From NCBI GenBank assembly GCA_900542965.1, contig UQPY01000007.1:1-50302 (forward strand): 50,302 nucleotides of DNA. Direction: 5' to 3'. Position 1 is the stretch's first letter; every line of letters starts with the position of its first letter. A model generated the notes under the pieces. The model was not told where the DNA came from, made no database searches, and worked only from the letters and a program-made list of their open reading frames with translations. This document shows positions 23,961 through 32,705 of the stretch, one piece after another. The translations under genes and the position numbers were made by a program. The DNA comes from an uncultured Collinsella sp. (lineage in GTDB: Bacteria; Actinomycetota; Coriobacteriia; Coriobacteriales; Coriobacteriaceae).

Positions 23961-26177
23961 TTACTTGTCGGTGCCCAGCTTGTGTGGCTTGAGAGCGAGC
24001 GCATTGACGAGCGCGTCGGTGGCAGACTTGACGGCTGCCGGCTGCGGATCGTTGACGTGATCCTCGGGATGCACGGGCAGGTCCTTCTTGACTGCATCGT
24101 GGATCAAGTTGAGGTACTCAGTCACGCCAGTGGTCGATAGATGCGTGCCATCGCCATCGAACAGGTCGTTGCGGTTGGCACTGTATCCGTACCAGTCGAT
24201 AACGCGTACATTCTTGTAGCGCGTGGCGGCGTTGGCGATGGCCTGGTTCGTGGACCCGACCCACGGCTGCGGGCTACGCGTGTTTACAAACACGACGATA
24301 CGCTGCTCGCCGGCGTCGGCCATGATCGCGTCGACCTGGGCGTCCGTTACCAAACCGTTGGTGCCCAGGGCAAAGACCACGATCTTGCCGGCAAGGTTCT
24401 GCTGGATATAGCCCTCAAATGTCGCGCGGCCCGCATCAAACTGGCGGCCCTTTTCGGCATCGATATGGCTGTGAGGAAACACGCCGTCAAAGGAATCGAC
24501 GGCGCGTAGGGACACGGAGTCGCCAATCATGAGCAGGTCGTAGGATCCGTCGGGGAAGCCGTCGTTGTCCTTGTCGGTGTCATCGGCCGCCTGCTGGTCC
24601 TGGGGTTTTGCATTTTTGGCTTCCTTGTTTAGGATTTCGGCGCCCTCGCCGCTCAGCGCGGATGTGTCGGGCACAAAGACCAGACCACCCAGCGCCACGA
24701 CAAGCACGACGCCGCAAACGGCGCACACGGGAATATGCGCGCGCACCCAGCCGGCGGGCGTGGTGGTGCCTTCGCGGAGCTCGGAAACGGTGCGTCCAAA
24801 GGCGCCCTTCCTAAACGGCGTCTCGATAAAGCGATAGGAGCACTCTGCCACGGCGACCACCACAAGTACCTGCAAGATGTACTGCCACCAGGGCGTATCG
24901 CTGATGTTGGCGACCGGGTTCATGAGCAGCAGCAGTGGATAGTGCCACAGGTAGATGCTGTACGAGCGCTTGCCAACCCACACGAGCGGCTCGGCGGACA
25001 GCGTGCGGGCAACCATTCCCTGGGGCTGCACGCAGGCCGCGATGACCATGAGCGTGAGGATGGAGCATAACAGCGTGCCGCCGCGATACTGGAACGCGGT
25101 GTAGCCGTTGGTGAGCGCGACCATGGCGGCAAGGCCAACCAGACCCACGACGCCCAACACATCGATGGATGCGGGCGAGGACCAAAAGCGCACGAGGGCG
25201 CTCGGCTGTGCCGGGGCGGTCTCGGCTGATTCATCGGCCTTCTCGCCAGGCTTGCCCTCGGCGTCCTTGCCGTGCTTGGCGGCCCCGACCAGGCGGTCGA
25301 GCCCCAGGCGATGAGCGAGACGTACGGGTGCCAAGTCGCGATCGGGGACAAAGGCCATCCAGGCACCCAACAGCAGCGAGAAGACGCGGGTGTCGGTGCC
25401 GTAGTACACGCGGCTGGGGTCGGCGGCAGGGTTATAGAGCACCATCATGGCGATGGCGGAAACGGCAGCCAGACCCAGAACCACGCGGCGCGTGTTGGGC
25501 TTGCTCATGTGCATGGATACCATAGCGAGCAGCAGCGGGGGCCAAACCAGGTAGAACTGTTCCTCGATGGCGAGCGACCAAAAGTGCGTAAGCGGCGAGG
25601 GGTCGCCCAGAGCATTGAAGTACGAGACGTTTTGGGCAATCTGCCACCAGTTGTTGAAGAACAGCAGCGACGGCAGGATGTCGGGGCGCATCTTGGTGAG
25701 CATCACGTGGTTAAAGATGGTGCACAGCGCGCAGGTCACGAACACTACCGTTACCACGGCGGGGACCAGGCGACGGATGCGGCGAATCCAGAAGCTCTTA
25801 AGGTCGATGCGGCCGGTCTTAGCGACTTCGTTGAGCAGCAAGCGCGTGATCAGATAGCCCGAAAGCACAAAGAAGATCGTGACGCCAAGCAGGCCGCCCT
25901 GAGCCCACGTGAGGTTGAGGTGATAGAGCACCACCGCGACGACGGCAAGCGTGCGCAGGCCGTCGAGCGCAGGGATGTAGCGGGACTTGGGGCGAGCAGG
26001 CGTCTGCTCCGCGGCGGGAGTGTTGGCGCGGCCCGCGTTGTTGGCAGAAGCGCGATGGGGGCTCGCGGTGCGTCGCGGCTCGTTGGCACGGCGCTCGCCC
26101 TTCACGCGTTCGTGCGGCGCCGGCTCGTTGCCCGTGCGGCGTCGGCCGCGCGAGCCCGATTGCGAGAATTGTTCCAT
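23961..26177 (-). CDS. OatA-like acyltransferase (acyltransferase-3 plus SGNH domain)
   Basis: Cell-envelope O-acetyltransferase of 738 aa. A basic, disordered N-terminus (1-64) precedes an acyltransferase family 3 domain (about 65-440, opening with YIPALDGLRTLAVVAVVLYH and containing FFVLSGYLITRLLLNE and HFWSLAIEEQFYLVWP) with about ten to eleven helices. A linker leads to an extracellular SGNH hydrolase-type domain (about 545-700) with nucleophile Ser in MIGDSVSLRA, block III ALGTNG and catalytic Asp-x-x-His in DGTHLS. This domain order is that of OatA, which acetylates MurNAc and gives lysozyme resistance (family knowledge); teichoic or capsular polymers are alternatives. A TACAAT at 26217-26222 (minus) may be its -10. 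Confidence 0.92.
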   Translation of the reverse strand: MEQFSQSGSRGRRRTGNEPAPHERVKGERRANEPRRTASPHRASANNAGRANTPAAEQTPARPKSRYIPALDGLRTLAVVAVVLYHLNLTWAQGGLLGVTIFFVLSGYLITRLLLNEVAKTGRIDLKSFWIRRIRRLVPAVVTVVFVTCALCTIFNHVMLTKMRPDILPSLLFFNNWWQIAQNVSYFNALGDPSPLTHFWSLAIEEQFYLVWPPLLLAMVSMHMSKPNTRRVVLGLAAVSAIAMMVLYNPAADPSRVYYGTDTRVFSLLLGAWMAFVPDRDLAPVRLAHRLGLDRLVGAAKHGKDAEGKPGEKADESAETAPAQPSALVRFWSSPASIDVLGVVGLVGLAAMVALTNGYTAFQYRGGTLLCSILTLMVIAACVQPQGMVARTLSAEPLVWVGKRSYSIYLWHYPLLLLMNPVANISDTPWWQYILQVLVVVAVAECSYRFIETPFRKGAFGRTVSELREGTTTPAGWVRAHIPVCAVCGVVLVVALGGLVFVPDTSALSGEGAEILNKEAKNAKPQDQQAADDTDKDNDGFPDGSYDLLMIGDSVSLRAVDSFDGVFPHSHIDAEKGRQFDAGRATFEGYIQQNLAGKIVVFALGTNGLVTDAQVDAIMADAGEQRIVVFVNTRSPQPWVGSTNQAIANAATRYKNVRVIDWYGYSANRNDLFDGDGTHLSTTGVTEYLNLIHDAVKKDLPVHPEDHVNDPQPAAVKSATDALVNALALKPHKLGTDK

Positions 26178-26270
26178 AAAACATCATCCAATGACGAGAA
26201 TAATCAGCACGTATTCATTGTAGCTGCCTGCCCCTGTGAATGCTTGCTGCTGGCGCAAGCTCAAGCGCGC

Positions 26271-26300
26271 GTCCACATCAAAGTGGACTAAAGTTATAGG
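26271..26300 (+). promoter_or_regulatory. Operator and -10 of the ribokinase operon
   Basis: GTCCAC-ATCAAA-GTGGAC (26271-26288) is a perfect inverted repeat immediately before TATAGG (26295-26300). This is a typical position for a repressor or activator site, about 65-95 bases ahead of the ribokinase ATG. Confidence 0.45.
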
Positions 26301-26364
26301 GGGTGCGAGAGTGCACAATCGTTGGTCGACGGTGGGCGCAAAGCCTGAAGGCGAGGAGGTTTCC

Positions 26365-27360
26365 ATGGCGGATCACAGCATCGTTGCGGTGTTCGGCAGC
26401 ATGAACATGGACCTTTCGGTGGCGTGCGAGCGCATGCCGCGCGCGGGCGAGACGGTCGATGGCAGCGGTTTTATCACCAACGCCGGCGGTAAGGGAGCCA
26501 ATCAGGCCGTTGCCGCTGCGCGCATGGGTGCGCGCACGTGCATGATCGGCGCTGTTGGGCGCGATACCTTTGGCGATGCGCTTGTGACAGGGCTCCAGGA
26601 TGCCGGCGTGGGCGTTGAGTTTGTGGCGCGTCGCGATGACGTGGAGACCGGTACCGCGACTATCATTCGCTGCGAGAGCGACAACCGCATCGTGCTGTCG
26701 CCGGGCGCCAACCATGCGCTTGCGGGCGAGGACGTTGCCCGCGCACTGGGGCGTTTGGTGGCCGACGAGCTTGACGGCGATGCCAGCGAGATTGCCCCGG
26801 CTGCTGGCGGCGTCTTTATCGCCCAGGGCGAATGCGATCTGATGGCAACGGCCGCGGCGCTCTCTTGCGCTCACGAGCTGGGGTTCTATACGATCTTTAA
26901 CCCGGCGCCCGCCTGCGACCTGCCGGCAGGAGCGTGGCCAGCGGTCGACCTGGTCTGCCCCAACGAGACCGAGTGCCAGGTGCTGACGGGCATTCTGCCC
27001 ACGGATGATGCGAGTTGCGTCGCCGCGCTCAATGCGCTGCTCGACAAGGGCGCCGGGGCTGCGGTCATCACGTTGGGCGGCGCCGGCTCGGTTACGCTCG
27101 GCGATGGCGGTGAGCCGCTGCGCATGCCGGCGCTTTCGAGCGCGGTGGTCGATACGACGGCCGCGGGCGATACGTTTATCGGTGCGCTTGCTGCAGCTCG
27201 TCTGGAGGGCCTGCCGCTCTTTGAGTGCATGGCGGCGGGCGCTCGTGCCTCGGCGGTGACGGTGTCGCGCCTGGGCGCTCAGCAATCAATTCCCACGCGT
27301 GCGGAAGTCGAGCACAAGTTTGGTTTAGACGGTTTGGATGTAGACGGAGAAGCGGAGTAG
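26365..27360 (+). CDS. rbsK: Ribokinase (PfkB family)
   Basis: Sugar kinase of 331 aa, phosphorylating ribose to ribose 5-phosphate. The start is the ATG at 26365 with GAGGAGGT six bases ahead; an upstream in-frame extension is rejected. PfkB family signatures are complete: the sugar-binding GSMNMDLS and GGKGANQAVAAARMGA near the N-terminus, and the C-terminal anion-hole/catalytic motif DTTAAGDTFIGALAA with the base Asp. The nucleoside hydrolase gene follows after four bases, so ribose released from nucleosides is the probable substrate. Another PfkB sugar specificity (for example ribose analogues) cannot be excluded. Confidence 0.92.
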   Translation: MADHSIVAVFGSMNMDLSVACERMPRAGETVDGSGFITNAGGKGANQAVAAARMGARTCMIGAVGRDTFGDALVTGLQDAGVGVEFVARRDDVETGTATIIRCESDNRIVLSPGANHALAGEDVARALGRLVADELDGDASEIAPAAGGVFIAQGECDLMATAAALSCAHELGFYTIFNPAPACDLPAGAWPAVDLVCPNETECQVLTGILPTDDASCVAALNALLDKGAGAAVITLGGAGSVTLGDGGEPLRMPALSSAVVDTTAAGDTFIGALAAARLEGLPLFECMAAGARASAVTVSRLGAQQSIPTRAEVEHKFGLDGLDVDGEAE

Positions 27361-27364
27361 AACA

Positions 27365-28339
27365 ATGGCAACCAAGAAGCTGATCCTTGATCTGGATATG
27401 GGTGTGGACGATGCGATGGCGCTCGCCTATGCCATCGCGAGCCCCGAGGTGGAGCTCGTGGGCATCACCACGTGCTTTGGCAACGTGCGCGTCGAGCAAT
27501 CGGCGCACAATTGCCTGGCGGTGCTCGATCTGCTGGGTCGCCCCGAGGTTCCGGTGTACCTGGGTGCCGACCGTCCTCTGCAGGCGACTGAGCCCTATAC
27601 GCCGCCGGCGTCCACCGCGCTTATTCACGGCAAGAACGGCATCGGCGGCGCGAGCGTGCCCGCGTCGCCCTACGAGCCGGTGGGGGCGACCTCGGCCGAC
27701 GGCAACGCTGCGGTCGATTATCTGATCGATGCCGCGCGCACCTATGGTCCCGATCTGGTCTACGTAGCGACTGGCCCGCTCTCCAACCTGGCGCTCGCCC
27801 TGGAGCGCGATGCGGCGGCGATGATGTCCATCGGCCGCGTGGTCGTGATGGGCGGCGCCCTTACCGTGCCCGGCAACGTGAGCGCGGGCGCCGAGGCCAA
27901 CATGGCGAGCGACCCCGAGGCAGCCGACGCGGTGCTGCGCTCGGGCCGTAAGCTCACCATGGTGGGTCTGGACGTGACGCATCGCGTGGTGCTCACACGC
28001 CGCGACATTGCGGGCTGGACGGGGTCGGGCACCATGGCGGGCTGCGCATTTGCGAGCATGGTCGAGCACTACATTGGCTCGTACGAGATGAACGCACCCT
28101 ACCTGGGTGGTTGCGCGCTGCACGATCCGCTAGCCGTTGCCGTGGCGATCGACCCCACGCTCGTAGGTGCGCTCGGCTGCAACCTGCGTGTTGATCTGCT
28201 GGGCGAGTACCGCGGCCGCACCATCTGCGATGAGCGCCGCCTGTCCGATCCGGACAAGAGTGCGCTTGTGGCGCTGACCGTGGATGTCCCGCGCTTCCTG
28301 TCCGAGTTCAAGACACGTATGGCCCGTGTCCTTGGCTGA
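27365..28339 (+). CDS. Inosine-uridine type nucleoside hydrolase
   Basis: Hydrolyses ribonucleosides to free base and ribose; 324 aa. The N-terminal calcium-binding motif, usually DTDPGxDD, reads LDLDMGVDDAMALA here; the two aspartates of the DD pair are kept while the Thr and Pro are changed. Other family blocks are intact: GITTCFGNV, ATGPLSNLALALE, VVMGGAL...NVSAGAEANMASDP, and the late HDPLAVAVAI with its metal-binding Asp. Coupled (4-bp gap) to the ribokinase gene, it forms a two-step nucleoside salvage unit. Purine versus pyrimidine preference cannot be read from the sequence. Confidence 0.92.
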   Translation: MATKKLILDLDMGVDDAMALAYAIASPEVELVGITTCFGNVRVEQSAHNCLAVLDLLGRPEVPVYLGADRPLQATEPYTPPASTALIHGKNGIGGASVPASPYEPVGATSADGNAAVDYLIDAARTYGPDLVYVATGPLSNLALALERDAAAMMSIGRVVVMGGALTVPGNVSAGAEANMASDPEAADAVLRSGRKLTMVGLDVTHRVVLTRRDIAGWTGSGTMAGCAFASMVEHYIGSYEMNAPYLGGCALHDPLAVAVAIDPTLVGALGCNLRVDLLGEYRGRTICDERRLSDPDKSALVALTVDVPRFLSEFKTRMARVLG

Positions 28340-28467
28340 TCCGCAAGATTGAGACGGCCTCCCAATCGTTTCAACGCTTCCAAAGCCGTTCACGGACGAT
28401 ATGCTACCGTTGGTCGGCTGTGGACGGTGCTCCCCGCGAAGATATGGGCTATCATTCTTTGCTGCGC

Positions 28468-28497
28468 GGATTGTTACTTCTAGGGAGGCATGCCCGC
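28468..28497 (+). promoter_or_regulatory. RAT site 1 (antiterminator-protein RNA target)
   Basis: GGATTGTTACTTCTAGGGAG followed by GCATGCCCGC matches the start of the ribonucleic antiterminator consensus bound by LicT/BglG proteins. It is followed by a GAGGC...GCCTC hairpin without a T-tract. Confidence 0.6.
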
Positions 28498-28510
28498 GCC
28501 TCGATACAAC

Positions 28511-28540
28511 GGATTGTTACTGGTAAGGCATGACCGCGAT
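28511..28540 (+). promoter_or_regulatory. RAT site 2 (antiterminator-protein RNA target)
   Basis: GGATTGTTACTGGTAAGGCA followed by TGACCGCGAT is a close match to the LicT/BglG RAT. Its 3' part (AAGGCATGAC) is also the 5' arm of the terminator at 28525-28566, the mutually exclusive layout expected for antitermination. Confidence 0.85.
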
Positions 28541-28573
28541 AGCTCGGCTATTTGCAGTCATGCCTTTTCTTTT
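28525..28573 (+). terminator. Regulated terminator in the beta-glucoside operon leader
   Basis: AAGGCATGAC (28525-28534) pairs with GTCATGCCTT (28557-28566), with an inner ATAGC/GCTAT stem, followed by TTTTCTTTTT. RAT site 2 overlaps the left arm, so the LicT-type protein encoded just downstream can prevent this terminator from forming. Confidence 0.88.
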
Positions 28574-28599
28574 TGATAATTCCGAAAGGAGGTTCAATA

Positions 28600-29439
28600 A
28601 TGCTTGCGATTAAAAAGCTCAACAACAATGCCGTTCTTTGCCGCGACGGGCAGGGGCGCGACGTGATCGCCATGGGCAGGGGCGTCGGGTTTGGGGGAGA
28701 ATTTCCCCGCGAGCTGCCGCTCTCTAAGATTGAGCATACGTTTTATGACATCGACCCCAAAGGGCAGGACGTCATGCGCGACCTTCCTTCTGAGATCGTG
28801 ATGTTCACGGCCAAGGTGATGGACATCGTCGCCAACGAGCTGCCCTATGATCTGTCGACCAAGGCGACATTGTTCATGGCCGATCACCTGTCATTTGCGG
28901 TGGAGCGCGCGCAAAAGGGTTTTCGTATTGCGATGCCTCTCGCCTATGAAGTGCGCGAGACATATCCTAAGGAATACAAAGCGGCGCAGTTTATCGTTAT
29001 GAGGCTCGAAAAGGAGCTTGGTGAACGACTTCCCAAAGAAGAGATTGCCAGCATTGCCATGAATCTCGTCAATGCGCGGGTTGTTCAGGCCATCGAGACC
29101 GCGAGCAAACCCACCAAGCAGTTTGACGATATGCTAGAAGATGTCACTGAGATCGTCGAGAGTGATTTTCGCATCATCGTTGACCGCGATTCCTACGATT
29201 TCACCCGCTTCGCCACGCATCTGCGGTACCTGTTCAAGCGCATTCAAGCCGGCGAGTCGCTGAACAGCGCCAACATGCAGATGTACAAGAACTTTCGTGA
29301 GGAGTTTCCGCAGTTGGCAGAGTGCGTGAAGCATATCGGTTCCTATTGTCGTGAAACGTGGGACGCCACGCTCTCCGAGGAGGAGGAACTCTATCTGATG
29401 ATCCATCTCAACCGGATCATCTCCAAAAAAGGATTGTAA
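28600..29439 (+). CDS. licT: LicT/BglG-family transcriptional antiterminator
   Basis: RNA-binding regulator of 279 aa. The N-terminal CAT domain (about 1-55, MLAIKKLNNNAVLCRDGQGR) binds RAT hairpins. Two PTS regulation domains follow: PRD1 about 70-165 (MADHLSFAVERAQKG, with regulatory His) and PRD2 about 175-279 (FATHLRYLFKRIQAG and MIHLNRIISKKGL). In this family PRD1 is phosphorylated by the cognate PTS EII when sugar is absent and PRD2 by HPr, so the protein senses both beta-glucoside and general carbon supply. It begins the operon; its own leader holds two RAT sites and a terminator, meaning autoregulation. Ribosome-binding site AAAGGAGG is strong. The PTS gene follows. Confidence 0.94.
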   Translation: MLAIKKLNNNAVLCRDGQGRDVIAMGRGVGFGGEFPRELPLSKIEHTFYDIDPKGQDVMRDLPSEIVMFTAKVMDIVANELPYDLSTKATLFMADHLSFAVERAQKGFRIAMPLAYEVRETYPKEYKAAQFIVMRLEKELGERLPKEEIASIAMNLVNARVVQAIETASKPTKQFDDMLEDVTEIVESDFRIIVDRDSYDFTRFATHLRYLFKRIQAGESLNSANMQMYKNFREEFPQLAECVKHIGSYCRETWDATLSEEEELYLMIHLNRIISKKGL

Positions 29440-29509
29440 CCCGTAGCCATTCGGGGCATGACCTTTGCCGATTCGAACAGTAAGCCAAGATTGTGCAAAG
29501 GAGCCAATG

Positions 29510-30958
29510 ATGGCAAATTACAAAAAGGTGGCAGAGCAGATTCTCTCCACTGTGGGCGGGGCGGAAAACGTGGCTTCGGTTACGCATTGCATGACGCGCC
29601 TGCGCTTCAACCTCAAGGATGAAAGCCTCTCGAATGATGAGAAGCTTGAGGACATCTCGTCTATCATCAGCGTCGTGCACGCCGGAGGGCAGGTGCAGCT
29701 GGTGGTCGGGCCCACGGTCGACAAGGTCTACGACGATGTTTGTAAGCAGGGCGGATTCGAGGTCACGGTATCGATTGACGAGGAACTCGATGGCCCTCAG
29801 CTTAGCTGGAAGGAGCGCTTGGCGCCCAAGCACCTCTTCAATCAGCTGCTCGATGCCGTGAGCGGCGCTATCACCCCGATCCTTCCGATCTTTTGTGTCG
29901 CCGGTATCTTCAAGATGCTCGTTATTCTGTTTGGGCCCGAAGGCGCCGGTTTTATGTCCGAAACGAGCGACCTGTATCGGATCCTTTCCCTGGTGGGCGA
30001 TGCGGCGTATTACTACTTCCCGGTGTTTGCCGCCTATAGCTCGGCTAAGAAGTTCAAAACGAGTCCTGTGCTGGCACTGCTCATCGCTGTTGTGATGATT
30101 TATCCCGACATGCTCGCTATTGTTGAGGACGGAAAGCCTTTCAGCGTCTTCGGCATCCCCATGCAGCTCGTCAACTACACCCAGGCTGTTCTTCCGGTCA
30201 TCTTGATCACCTGGGCCCAGTCCTATGTTGAGCGCTTCTTTAAGAAGATCTCGCCTGATATGTTGCGCATTCTGATCGTACCCGTGGGTACGGTGCTCGT
30301 GATGTTGCCGGTCGCGCTGTGCCTCTGCGGCCCTGCCGTCCAATTTGTCATGGGCCTTGTGGCCGATTTCATCATTTGGCTCGCCTCTGTTGCCGGTCCC
30401 GCTGCGACCGCGGTTATCGGCGCATTCTGGAATCTGATCATCGCCACCGGCATGCACGTGCCGATCTATACCGCCATATTGCCCGCCGCGCTCCAGAACG
30501 GTTACGACGCCATCTTATACCCCGGCACCGCGGTTGTAGCCTACACCACGCTTGCCATCGCGCTCGCCTATGGCCTGCGCGCTAAGGGCAAGGAGAGTCG
30601 AGCCACGGGCTGGAACTTGTTCATCACCTATGCCTTCGGTCGCGTGAGTGAGCCCATCATCTACGGCATCCTGTTTCGCGACAAGAAGGCTCTTGCCTGG
30701 AACATGATTGGTGGTGCTGTCGGTGGTCTGCTGGTAAGCCTTCTTCATGCCAACGTCTATATCTTCACTGGCGTTGGTTTCCCATGGATGAACGTGCTCA
30801 TGTTTGCTCAGGATATCATCCCTGGCACCATCGGGTGTCTTGCTGGCGGTGCCGTGACGTTTGCGTTGGCGATGATTTTTGGATTTGAAGGACAGGAGAA
30901 GATGCCGTTGAAGTCCAAGAGCGGCGATTCTGAGGCCGTTGAATCCGTCGAGGCATAA
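29510..30958 (+). CDS. PTS beta-glucoside transporter EIIBC
   Basis: Membrane sugar permease and phosphotransferase of 482 aa. The start is taken as the ATG at 29510 (with AAAGGAG six bases ahead) over the one at 29507. The EIIB domain (about 1-90) has phospho-cysteine C27 in VTHCMTRLRF. The EIIC domain (about 105-460) has eight to ten helices including SGAITPILPIFCVAGIFK and the sugar-site region FGRVSEPIIYGILFR. Unlike BglF/BglP there is no C-terminal EIIA domain: the chain ends in a short charged tail. EIIA must therefore come from another protein. Substrate: aryl- or other beta-glucosides, given the LicT gene before and the GH1 gene after. Confidence 0.93.
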   Translation: MANYKKVAEQILSTVGGAENVASVTHCMTRLRFNLKDESLSNDEKLEDISSIISVVHAGGQVQLVVGPTVDKVYDDVCKQGGFEVTVSIDEELDGPQLSWKERLAPKHLFNQLLDAVSGAITPILPIFCVAGIFKMLVILFGPEGAGFMSETSDLYRILSLVGDAAYYYFPVFAAYSSAKKFKTSPVLALLIAVVMIYPDMLAIVEDGKPFSVFGIPMQLVNYTQAVLPVILITWAQSYVERFFKKISPDMLRILIVPVGTVLVMLPVALCLCGPAVQFVMGLVADFIIWLASVAGPAATAVIGAFWNLIIATGMHVPIYTAILPAALQNGYDAILYPGTAVVAYTTLAIALAYGLRAKGKESRATGWNLFITYAFGRVSEPIIYGILFRDKKALAWNMIGGAVGGLLVSLLHANVYIFTGVGFPWMNVLMFAQDIIPGTIGCLAGGAVTFALAMIFGFEGQEKMPLKSKSGDSEAVESVEA

Positions 30959-30986
30959 GAGGCTACTACACAAATATGCTCCCCAG

Positions 30987-31021
30987 CCGTTGCGCGGTCC
31001 GACCCCTTGGCCGCGCAACGG
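30987..31021 (+). repeat. Intercistronic 11-bp hairpin between PTS and GH1 genes
   Basis: CCGTTGCGCGG (30987-30997) pairs perfectly with CCGCGCAACGG (31011-31021). No T-tract follows, so it is more likely a processing or stability element that separates expression of the transporter from that of the glucosidase than a terminator. GTTGCGCGG recurs at about 31031. Confidence 0.55.
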
Positions 31022-31104
31022 TACTGTGCTGTTGCGCGGCACTTGCCGAGTCCGTTGCGTTCGACAGTGTGGGCCGGGAATTTGATAGAAAGGACGACAC
31101 CATA

Positions 31105-32523
31105 ATGTTTAGAGAAGATTTTTTATGGGGCGGGGCTCTGGCTGCAAACCAGTGCGAGGGAGGATGGAACGAAGGCGGTCGCGGTTTAGCCAATTCCGAC
31201 ATGCTGCCGTTTGGCGATCAACGCATGGACGTCATGCGGGGAGACCTTGATCCGCGTGCGTTGGCACCCGACAGCTTCTATCCCGCTCGCAAGGGCATTG
31301 ATTTTTACCATAGGTACAAGCAGGATATTGAACTGTTTGCCCAGATGGGTTTTAAATGCCTGCGCTTATCAATCGCCTGGAGCCGCATTTTTCCCAAAGG
31401 AGACGAAGCCGAGCCCAATGAAGAAGGCCTTGCCTTTTACGAGGATGTTTTTAGGACGTGTCGCGCGCATGACATTGAGCCTTTGGTGACGCTCAACCAC
31501 TATGATGTCCCCATGCATCTCGTCGATGCGTATGGCGGATGGCGCGATCGCAGGTTGGTCGACCTGTTCGAGCGATATTCGCGTACCGTGTTCGAGCGCT
31601 ATCGGGGATTGGTCAATTATTGGCTGACCTTTAACGAGATCAACATCATGACGCAGGCGTGCTTTATGGCGGCGGGGATCATCTTCGAGCAAGGGGAGAA
31701 TCGCTATGCAACGGTTCACACGGCCGTGCACCATGTATTGGTTGCGAGCGCCCGTGCGGTCGGGGCGTGTCATGAACTGTGCCCTGGGGCGAAGATCGGT
31801 TGCATGCTCAACGCAGGTGTCTTCTATCCGGCTACATGTGATCCGGACGATGTGCTGGCTGCGCAGGCTGAGAATCGCAGCCATTACATGTTTACCGACG
31901 TCCAGGTGCGCGGTGCGTACCCGAGCTATGTTCTCAAGGAATACGCCCGCCATGGTTTTGAGGTGCCCTATCGGGATGATGACCGCGAAGTACTGGCTGC
32001 AAACCTGGTCGATTTCGTCTCGTTTTCGTATTACTCGACGCGCGTCGCAAAAGCGCATGCGGAAGGTCAGTTCGATTCGAATCTTCTTCGCTCGGCGCCT
32101 AATCCGTATCTAAAACAGGAGCCTTGGGGGAGGTTTATCGACCCCAAAGGGCTGCGCGTCACCATGAATGAAATCTGGGATCGCTATCAAAAGCCGCTGT
32201 TCATCGTCGAAAACGGTTTGGGTGCTCCTGATGTGCCGGAAGATTCGGGTGAAATAGAAGACGACTATCGAGTTGAATACCTGCGGGCCCACATCGAGGC
32301 GATGAGGGAGACCGTCGAGCTCGACGGGGTGGAACTCATGGGATATACCTGTTGGGGCCCGATCGATTTGGTTTCGGTCGCCACAGGACAGATGCGTAAG
32401 CGCTACGGGTTTATCTATGTCGATCGAGACGATAGCGGTGCGGGCTCGTTTGAGAGACGTAAAAAGAAAAGCTTCGAATGGTACCGACGCGTAATAGCAA
32501 GCAATGGCGAAGACCTTGCGTAA
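31105..32523 (+). CDS. 6-phospho-beta-glucosidase (GH1)
   Basis: Cytoplasmic glycosidase of 472 aa that splits the phosphorylated beta-glucosides delivered by the PTS. Start at 31105 with GAAAGGA ahead. GH1 signatures: N-terminal FREDFLWGGALAANQCEGGW, acid/base E178 in NYWLTFNEIN, nucleophile E369 in LFIVENGLGAPD, and the phosphate-binding 6-phospho-subfamily features (Tyr/Lys near the C-terminus in KRYGFIYVDRDD and KKKSFEWYRRVI). It is the third gene of the LicT operon. A paralogue at 43510 is of the same length class. Confidence 0.93.
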   Translation: MFREDFLWGGALAANQCEGGWNEGGRGLANSDMLPFGDQRMDVMRGDLDPRALAPDSFYPARKGIDFYHRYKQDIELFAQMGFKCLRLSIAWSRIFPKGDEAEPNEEGLAFYEDVFRTCRAHDIEPLVTLNHYDVPMHLVDAYGGWRDRRLVDLFERYSRTVFERYRGLVNYWLTFNEINIMTQACFMAAGIIFEQGENRYATVHTAVHHVLVASARAVGACHELCPGAKIGCMLNAGVFYPATCDPDDVLAAQAENRSHYMFTDVQVRGAYPSYVLKEYARHGFEVPYRDDDREVLAANLVDFVSFSYYSTRVAKAHAEGQFDSNLLRSAPNPYLKQEPWGRFIDPKGLRVTMNEIWDRYQKPLFIVENGLGAPDVPEDSGEIEDDYRVEYLRAHIEAMRETVELDGVELMGYTCWGPIDLVSVATGQMRKRYGFIYVDRDDSGAGSFERRKKKSFEWYRRVIASNGEDLA

Positions 32524-32576
32524 TAACGTTAAGATGGACAAATGCGCCCGTTGGGGGAATAGTCGCGCCACTTTGC

Positions 32577-32623
32577 TTGACAACAGGCTAAACTAGCTAA
32601 TAAACATTTACTCTTCTGTTTAG
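32577..32623 (+). promoter_or_regulatory. Promoter and LacI-type operator of the lacI-family gene
   Basis: TTGACA (32577-32582) is a consensus -35. TAATAA (32598) or TAAACA (32601) is the -10 with a 15-18 bp spacer. TAAACATTTA (32601-32610), close to the LacI/GalR consensus TAAACGTTTA, overlaps the -10, and GTTTAG follows at 32618. The near-identical TAAAACATTTA occurs upstream of the isomerase operon (33901-33911), so autoregulation is likely. Confidence 0.6.
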
Positions 32624-32705
32624 ATTGAATTTGCGGTCGTTTAGTTGCCGAGCCACGGGGCGGTCAAGCCACGATGCTCGGCCGCGACCGATGCTAGGGG
32701 GAACG

